NCBI GenBank assembly: GCA_004010275.1
Contig: RBWT01000048.1
Span: 1 to 46,586, forward strand
From: Streptomyces huasconensis
GTDB taxonomy: Bacteria > Actinomycetota > Actinomycetes > Streptomycetales > Streptomycetaceae
Direction of reading: 5' to 3'
Length of the DNA: 46,586 bases
Part shown: piece after piece, positions 42,711-46,586 of the stretch
Layout: each line of letters starts with the position of its first letter
Numbering within the stretch: position 1 is the stretch's first letter
Translations under genes and position numbers: made by a program
Notes under the pieces: model-generated
The model's input: only the letters and a program-made list of their open reading frames with translations
Told to the model about the DNA's origin: nothing
Database searches by the model: none

Positions 42711-43370
42711 TCAGTCGAAGATCGGGCCCTGCGTGCGCGTCCGCTTGATCTCGTAGAAGCCCGGCGTGGAGGCGACGAGCAGCGTGCCGTCCCAGAGCCG
42801 CGCCGCGGCCTCACCCTTGGGGGCCGGGGTGACGACCGGGCCGAAGAAGGCGATCTGCTCGCCGTCGGCGCCGGGGACGGCGATGACCGGCGTACCGACG
42901 TCCTGGCCGACCTTGTCGATGCCTTCCTTGTGGGAGGCGCGCAGCTGGGCGTCGTAGGTGTCGGAGTCCATGTGGTCGGCGAGGCCGGCGGGCAGGCCGA
43001 CGTCCTGCAGGGCGGCGACGACGGCCTCACGGGTGGCGCCCTCGCCGCGGTTGTGGAAGCGGGTGCCGAGCGCGGTGTAGAGCTTGCCGGTGATCTCCTG
43101 GCCGTGCTCCTGCTGGGCGGCGATGACGACGCGGACCGGGCCCCAGGCCTTGGTCGCGAGCATCTCGCGGTACTCCTCGGGCAGCTCGTCGAGCTTGTCC
43201 TCGTTCAGGACGGCGAGGCTCATCACATGCCAGCGGACCTCGACGTCGCGGACCTTCTCCACCTCGAGCATCCAGCGCGACGTCATCCAGGCCCAGGGGC
43301 ACAGCGGGTCGAACCAGAAGTCGACCGGGGTCTTGGCCGCCGCGCTCGCGGTGTTCGTGTTCTCGGACAT
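42711..43370 (-). CDS. DsbA-family mycothiol-linked oxidoreductase-like protein
   Basis: A 219-residue thioredoxin-fold protein of the DsbA/FrnE type, similar to the actinobacterial mycothiol-dependent reductase family. It starts MSENTNTASAAAKTPVDFWF, and the active site reads DPLCPWAWMTSRWMLEVEKV. In the characterised mycobacterial member the motif is C-P-W-C; here the second cysteine is alanine, giving a single-cysteine site. The cis-proline region is GTPVIAVPGADG, and VRWHVMSLAVLNEDK is also conserved. There is no signal peptide, so it is cytosolic. The ATG at 43370 has GGGAGAG three bases upstream. It diverges from pepN. A glutaredoxin-like, mycothiol-using mechanism is inference. Confidence 0.85.
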   Translation of the reverse strand: MSENTNTASAAAKTPVDFWFDPLCPWAWMTSRWMLEVEKVRDVEVRWHVMSLAVLNEDKLDELPEEYREMLATKAWGPVRVVIAAQQEHGQEITGKLYTALGTRFHNRGEGATREAVVAALQDVGLPAGLADHMDSDTYDAQLRASHKEGIDKVGQDVGTPVIAVPGADGEQIAFFGPVVTPAPKGEAAARLWDGTLLVASTPGFYEIKRTRTQGPIFD

Positions 43371-43506
43371 GTCTCTCCCTAGGGGATGTGTTCGGCGCCT
43401 GGGGAGGGGAACGTCGGGGGCACGTCGGGGCATTCCCGGATGTCGGCGGCCGACGGCCCATGCGAGGATCAAAGCCGTTCGCAGGAGTCAGGCGAGTCCC
43501 GCGAGC

Positions 43507-43565
43507 GAGTCATGCGAGTCATGTACGTCAGGCAAGTTTGCTGAGTCATGCGAGTCCTGCGAGTC
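43507..43565. repeat. 9-bp periodic GAGTC repeat upstream of pepN
   Basis: GAGTC or a close variant recurs every 9 bases at 43507, 43516, 43525 (ACGTC), 43534 (AAGTT), 43543, 43552 and 43561, with consensus GAGTCATGC. Two further copies lie at 43485 and 43494, out of phase. The array ends at the pepN ribosome binding site. Confidence 0.85.
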
Positions 43566-43582
43566 ACAAGGGAGTGCCGCCC

Positions 43583-46153
43583 GTGCCCGGTGAGAATCTG
43601 TCCCGCGACGAGGCCCGCGAGAGGGCCGCGCTGCTGTCCGTCGATGGCTACGAGGTCTTCCTGGACCTGCGCTCGGCGGTCGGCGAGAGCGGTCAGGAGC
43701 CGCGCACCTTCCGCTCGGTCACCACGATCCGCTTCCGTGCCGAGCCGGGCGCCGCGAGCTTCGCCGACCTGATCGCGCCGAGCGTCACGGCCCTCACGCT
43801 CAACGGCAAGGACCTGGACCCGGCCGCGGCCTTCGACGGCACGCGCATCGCGCTGGAGGACCTCGCCGAGGAGAACGAACTGGTGGTGGACGCCCAGTGC
43901 GCCTACAGCCGCACCGGTGAGGGCATGCACCGCTTCGTCGACCCCGAGGACGGCGAGGTCTACCTCTACACGCAGTACGAGCCCGCGGACTCCCGCCGCG
44001 TCTTCGCCAACTTCGAGCAGCCCGACCTGAAGGCCCCCTACCGCTTCGAGGTGCGGGCCCCCGAGGGCTGGACGGTGTGGTCGAACGGCGTCGGCGAACT
44101 GACCGACGGCACCTGGCGGTTCGCCGAGACCAAGCCGATCTCGACGTACATCACGGCGATCGTGGCCGGCCCCTACCACTACGTGACGGACTCCTACGAG
44201 CGCGTCCTCCCCGACGGCACCCGGCTGGAGATCCCCCTCGGCGCGATGTGCCGCAAGGGCCTCGCCCCGCACTTCGACGCCGACGACATCTTCCTCGTCA
44301 CCAAGCAGGGCCTGGACTTCTTCCACGACCACTTCGACTACCCCTACCCCTTCGGGAAGTACGACCAGGCCTTCGTGCCGGAGTACAACCTCGGCGCGAT
44401 GGAGAACCCGGGCCTGGTGACATTCCGCGAGGAGCTCGTCTTCCGCGGCAACGTGACCCAGGCGTCATACGAGCGCCGGGCCAACGTGATCATGCACGAG
44501 ATGGCCCACATGTGGTTCGGCGACCTGGTCACCATGCGGTGGTGGGACGACCTGTGGCTCAAGGAGTCCTTCGCCGACTTCATGGGCTCCTTCTCGATGG
44601 TCGAGGCGACCCGCTTCACCAACGGCTGGATCACCTTCGCCAACAACCGCAAGTCCTGGGCCTACCGCGCCGACCAGCTGCCCTCCACCCACCCCATCAC
44701 GGCCGACATCCGTGACCTGGAGGACGCCAAGCTCAACTTCGACGGGATCACGTACGCCAAGGGCGCCTCGGTCCTCAAGCAGCTCGTGGCGTACGCGGGC
44801 CGGGACGCCTTCCTGGAGGGCGCCCGCCGCTACTTCAAGCGGCACGCGTACGGCAACACGGCCCTCGGTGACCTGCTCTCGATCCTGGAGGAGACGTCCG
44901 GCCGGGACATGTCCTCCTGGTCGCGGTCGTGGCTCCAGACGGCGGGCGTCAACTCCCTGACCCCGCAGGTCATCCTGAACGCGGACGGCCGGATCACCGA
45001 GCTGTCCGTGCTCCAGGAGGCCGCCGAGTCCCACCCCGAACTGCGCCCGCACCGCGTGGCGGTGGGCCTGTACAGCAGGACGCCCGGCGGCGGCCTGGAG
45101 CGGTACGCCCGCGCGGAGGCCGACGTCGACGGCCCGCGCACGGTGGTCGCCGAGCTGGCCGGTGAGGCCGCTCCCGAACTCGTCCTGGTCAACGACGACG
45201 ACCTGACGTACTGCAAGATCCGCTTCGACGAGACCTCCCTCGCCACGCTGCGGGAGCACCTCGACGACCTGACCGACCCGCTCGCCCGCGCCCTGTGCTG
45301 GTCCGCCCTGTGGAACCTCACGCGCGACGCGCTCATGCCCGCGCGGGACTTCATCGGCCTCGTCCTGCGCTTCGCGGGGCGCGAGAGCGACATCGGCGTG
45401 CTCCAGATGCTGCACACCTGGGCCAGGACCGCCCTCACGCAGTACGCCGCGCCCGACTGGCGCGAGGAGGGCGGCCGGGCGATCGCCGAGGACGCTCTGC
45501 GGGAGCTGCGCCTGGCGGAGCCGGGCAGCCAGCACCAGCTGACATGGGCGCGGTTCTTCGCGGCGGTGGCCACCTCGGCGGCCGATCTCCAGCTCCTGGA
45601 GGGCCTGTTGGCGGGCACGGCCAGGATCGACGGCCTGGAGGTCGACCAGGAGCTGCGCTGGGCGCTGCTCGGTCCGCTGGCCGCGCACGGCACCGCCGAC
45701 GAGCGGGTCCTCGCGGCCGAGCTGGCCCGCGACGACACGGCCTCCGGCAAGCGGCACCAGGTGCGGTGCCTGGCCGCACGCCCCTCGGCGGCGGTCAAGG
45801 CGCAGGCGTGGGCCTCCGTGGTGGAGTCGGACGCGCTCTCCAACGCGCTGGTCGAGGCGACGATCGCCGGGTTCGCGCAGCCGTCGCACCGGGAGCTGAC
45901 CCTGCCGTACCTCACGAAGTACTTCGAGGCGATCGAGCGGGTGTGGGCGGAGCGGTCCATCCAGATCGGCATGGACGTGGTGCGGGGGCTGTTCCCGCAT
46001 CTCCAGGGCGACGAGGCACTCGCCGCCGCCGACGCGTGGCTGGCCACCCATGAGGACGCCGCTCCGGCCCTGCGCCGCCTGGTCCTGGAGGCCCGTGACG
46101 ACCTGGCCCGTTCGCTGCGGGCCCAGGCGTGCGACGCCGGAGCGGGGGCCTAG
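43583..46153 (+). CDS. pepN: Aminopeptidase N
   Basis: An 856-residue zinc metallo-aminopeptidase (family M1) removing N-terminal residues from peptides. The start GTG at 43583 (VPGENLSRDEARERAALLS) has AAGGGAG 8 bases upstream and gives the length and N-terminus remembered for Streptomyces lividans PepN. The exopeptidase motif GAMEN is at about residues 271-275. The zinc site is HEMAHMWFGD (H305, E306, H309) with E328 in LWLKESFADFMG. The catalytic tyrosine region is near GITYAKGASVLKQL. A helical C-terminal domain completes it. The protein is cytosolic. Divergent from the DsbA-like gene; the 9-bp repeat array lies in its leader. Confidence 0.95.
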   Translation: MPGENLSRDEARERAALLSVDGYEVFLDLRSAVGESGQEPRTFRSVTTIRFRAEPGAASFADLIAPSVTALTLNGKDLDPAAAFDGTRIALEDLAEENELVVDAQCAYSRTGEGMHRFVDPEDGEVYLYTQYEPADSRRVFANFEQPDLKAPYRFEVRAPEGWTVWSNGVGELTDGTWRFAETKPISTYITAIVAGPYHYVTDSYERVLPDGTRLEIPLGAMCRKGLAPHFDADDIFLVTKQGLDFFHDHFDYPYPFGKYDQAFVPEYNLGAMENPGLVTFREELVFRGNVTQASYERRANVIMHEMAHMWFGDLVTMRWWDDLWLKESFADFMGSFSMVEATRFTNGWITFANNRKSWAYRADQLPSTHPITADIRDLEDAKLNFDGITYAKGASVLKQLVAYAGRDAFLEGARRYFKRHAYGNTALGDLLSILEETSGRDMSSWSRSWLQTAGVNSLTPQVILNADGRITELSVLQEAAESHPELRPHRVAVGLYSRTPGGGLERYARAEADVDGPRTVVAELAGEAAPELVLVNDDDLTYCKIRFDETSLATLREHLDDLTDPLARALCWSALWNLTRDALMPARDFIGLVLRFAGRESDIGVLQMLHTWARTALTQYAAPDWREEGGRAIAEDALRELRLAEPGSQHQLTWARFFAAVATSAADLQLLEGLLAGTARIDGLEVDQELRWALLGPLAAHGTADERVLAAELARDDTASGKRHQVRCLAARPSAAVKAQAWASVVESDALSNALVEATIAGFAQPSHRELTLPYLTKYFEAIERVWAERSIQIGMDVVRGLFPHLQGDEALAAADAWLATHEDAAPALRRLVLEARDDLARSLRAQACDAGAGA

Positions 46154-46324
46154 ACCGGCGGCCGGGGGCGCACTCCACCGGGGCTGCGGGGCATGGCCCG
46201 GGGCGGCCGGGGCAAAGACTCATCGGCTGTCGAACGTCCGTGCTTTAGGGCGAGGTTGTCCGGGTTTGACGACGAGTGTGTAACAGCGGTTAGGGGGCGG
46301 AGTGCGGGCGGGAACGACCGGGTC
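46154..46324. promoter_or_regulatory. Promoter region before the last gene
   Basis: After the pepN stop, a TTGACG hexamer (46266-46271) with TTAGGG about 18 bases on may be the promoter of the gene starting at 46325. No terminator hairpin for pepN was evident. Confidence 0.35.
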
Positions 46325-46586
46325 ATGAACCACGACACCCCGGTCTCCCCGCTCCCCCTCCAGCACCTCGCCGACATCCGGCCCCGCGTCCTGAGCACCG
46401 CCCAGCTCCGCGAGCACGGCGTCTCCTCCGCGGCCGCGGGAGCGCACTGCCGCCCCGGCGGCCCCTGGCAGCAGCTCCTGCCGGCGTCTGCCTGCTGCAC
46501 CCCGGCCCGCCGACCAGCGAGGAGCGGCTGCACGGCGCCCTGCTCTACGCGGGCGCCAGCCGACCCGTGAGGCCGGTGCCGTCCGC
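46325..46586 (+). CDS. AbiEi-like antitoxin-domain protein, partial and frameshifted
   Basis: The start of a gene running out of the window. The ATG at 46325 gives MNHDTPVSPLPLQHLADIRP, then RVLSTAQLREHGVSSAAAGAHCRPGGPWQQLLP, a winged-helix segment typical of the AbiEi-antitoxin N-terminal domain family. One base is missing near 46487. The corrected frame continues GVCLLHPGPPTSEERLHGALLYAGASRP, which matches the next strand-helix of that family. Such proteins occur widely in Streptomyces without an obvious toxin partner, so a toxin-antitoxin role is not implied. Confidence 0.65.

Noticed and set aside
43480..43565. Possible CRISPR-like array
   Set aside because: The period is 9 bases with no spacers. 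It is a short tandem repeat.
46325..46586. Toxin-antitoxin system at the right edge
   Set aside because: Only an AbiEi-like N-terminal domain is visible and no toxin gene is in the window.

Overview
This window is high-GC actinobacterial DNA and almost certainly Streptomyces. Codon third positions are strongly G/C, GTG starts are frequent, and the gene families are typical of the genus: a DUF397/DUF5753 regulator pair, Eis-type acetyltransferase, SpoIIE-type phosphatase, an iron-type superoxide dismutase with a Nur-like box, Tat-exported lipoprotein, and PepN starting VPGENLSRDEA. I saw no insertion sequence, CRISPR array, rRNA or prophage.

Left part (1-19.96 kb). It opens with a coupled membrane-protein/small-protein pair and a GNAT acetyltransferase. 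A minus-strand run follows: a frameshifted hypothetical, a secreted serine hydrolase, a DUF72 protein, a glycerophosphodiesterase and adenosine deaminase. A DUF4190 membrane protein and a NADAR protein converge at about 7.6 kb. The metabolic core is a polyamine-utilisation set at 8.47-15.81 kb: aminobutyraldehyde-type dehydrogenase, PotD-like binding protein, PotA, PotB, PotC and an FAD-dependent amine oxidoreductase. GabT follows at 17.45-18.79 kb. Together they can import putrescine or spermidine and oxidise it through an aminoaldehyde to GABA and then succinate semialdehyde. A VOC protein and a truncated AraC-type regulator end this part.

Junction (about 19.96 kb). The first 12 codons of trigger factor (tig), with their ribosome binding site, run leftwards from 19998 and stop abruptly. 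From the other side a gene start at 19876 also runs into the same point. This is a rearrangement breakpoint or an assembly misjoin.

Right part (20.0-46.6 kb). tRNA-Pro(UGG) and tRNA-Gly(UCC) lead into a small membrane protein, an acyltransferase, a MacB/FtsX-type ABC exporter coupled to a small HD hydrolase, an XRE/DUF397 pair, a hypothetical with a cryptic EF-hand, and a SpoIIE-type phosphatase. Next come Eis, a superinfection-immunity-like protein, Nei2, RpiB, three paralogous amino acid permeases with an FAD oxidoreductase and BioY between them, then SodF, a zinc-ribbon protein, a DsbA-like protein and PepN. The window ends inside an AbiEi-antitoxin-like gene. From memory, the order tig...nei-rpiB-permeases-sodF-dsbA-pepN resembles one region of the Streptomyces coelicolor chromosome, whereas the polyamine/gabT block resembles another, which fits the junction.

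Quality caveat. At least 14 otherwise ordinary genes are broken by about two dozen 1-2 base indels, mostly single losses, many in G or C runs. Both sides of each break still encode the expected family sequence, so I read most as sequencing errors and annotate whole genes across the shifts.
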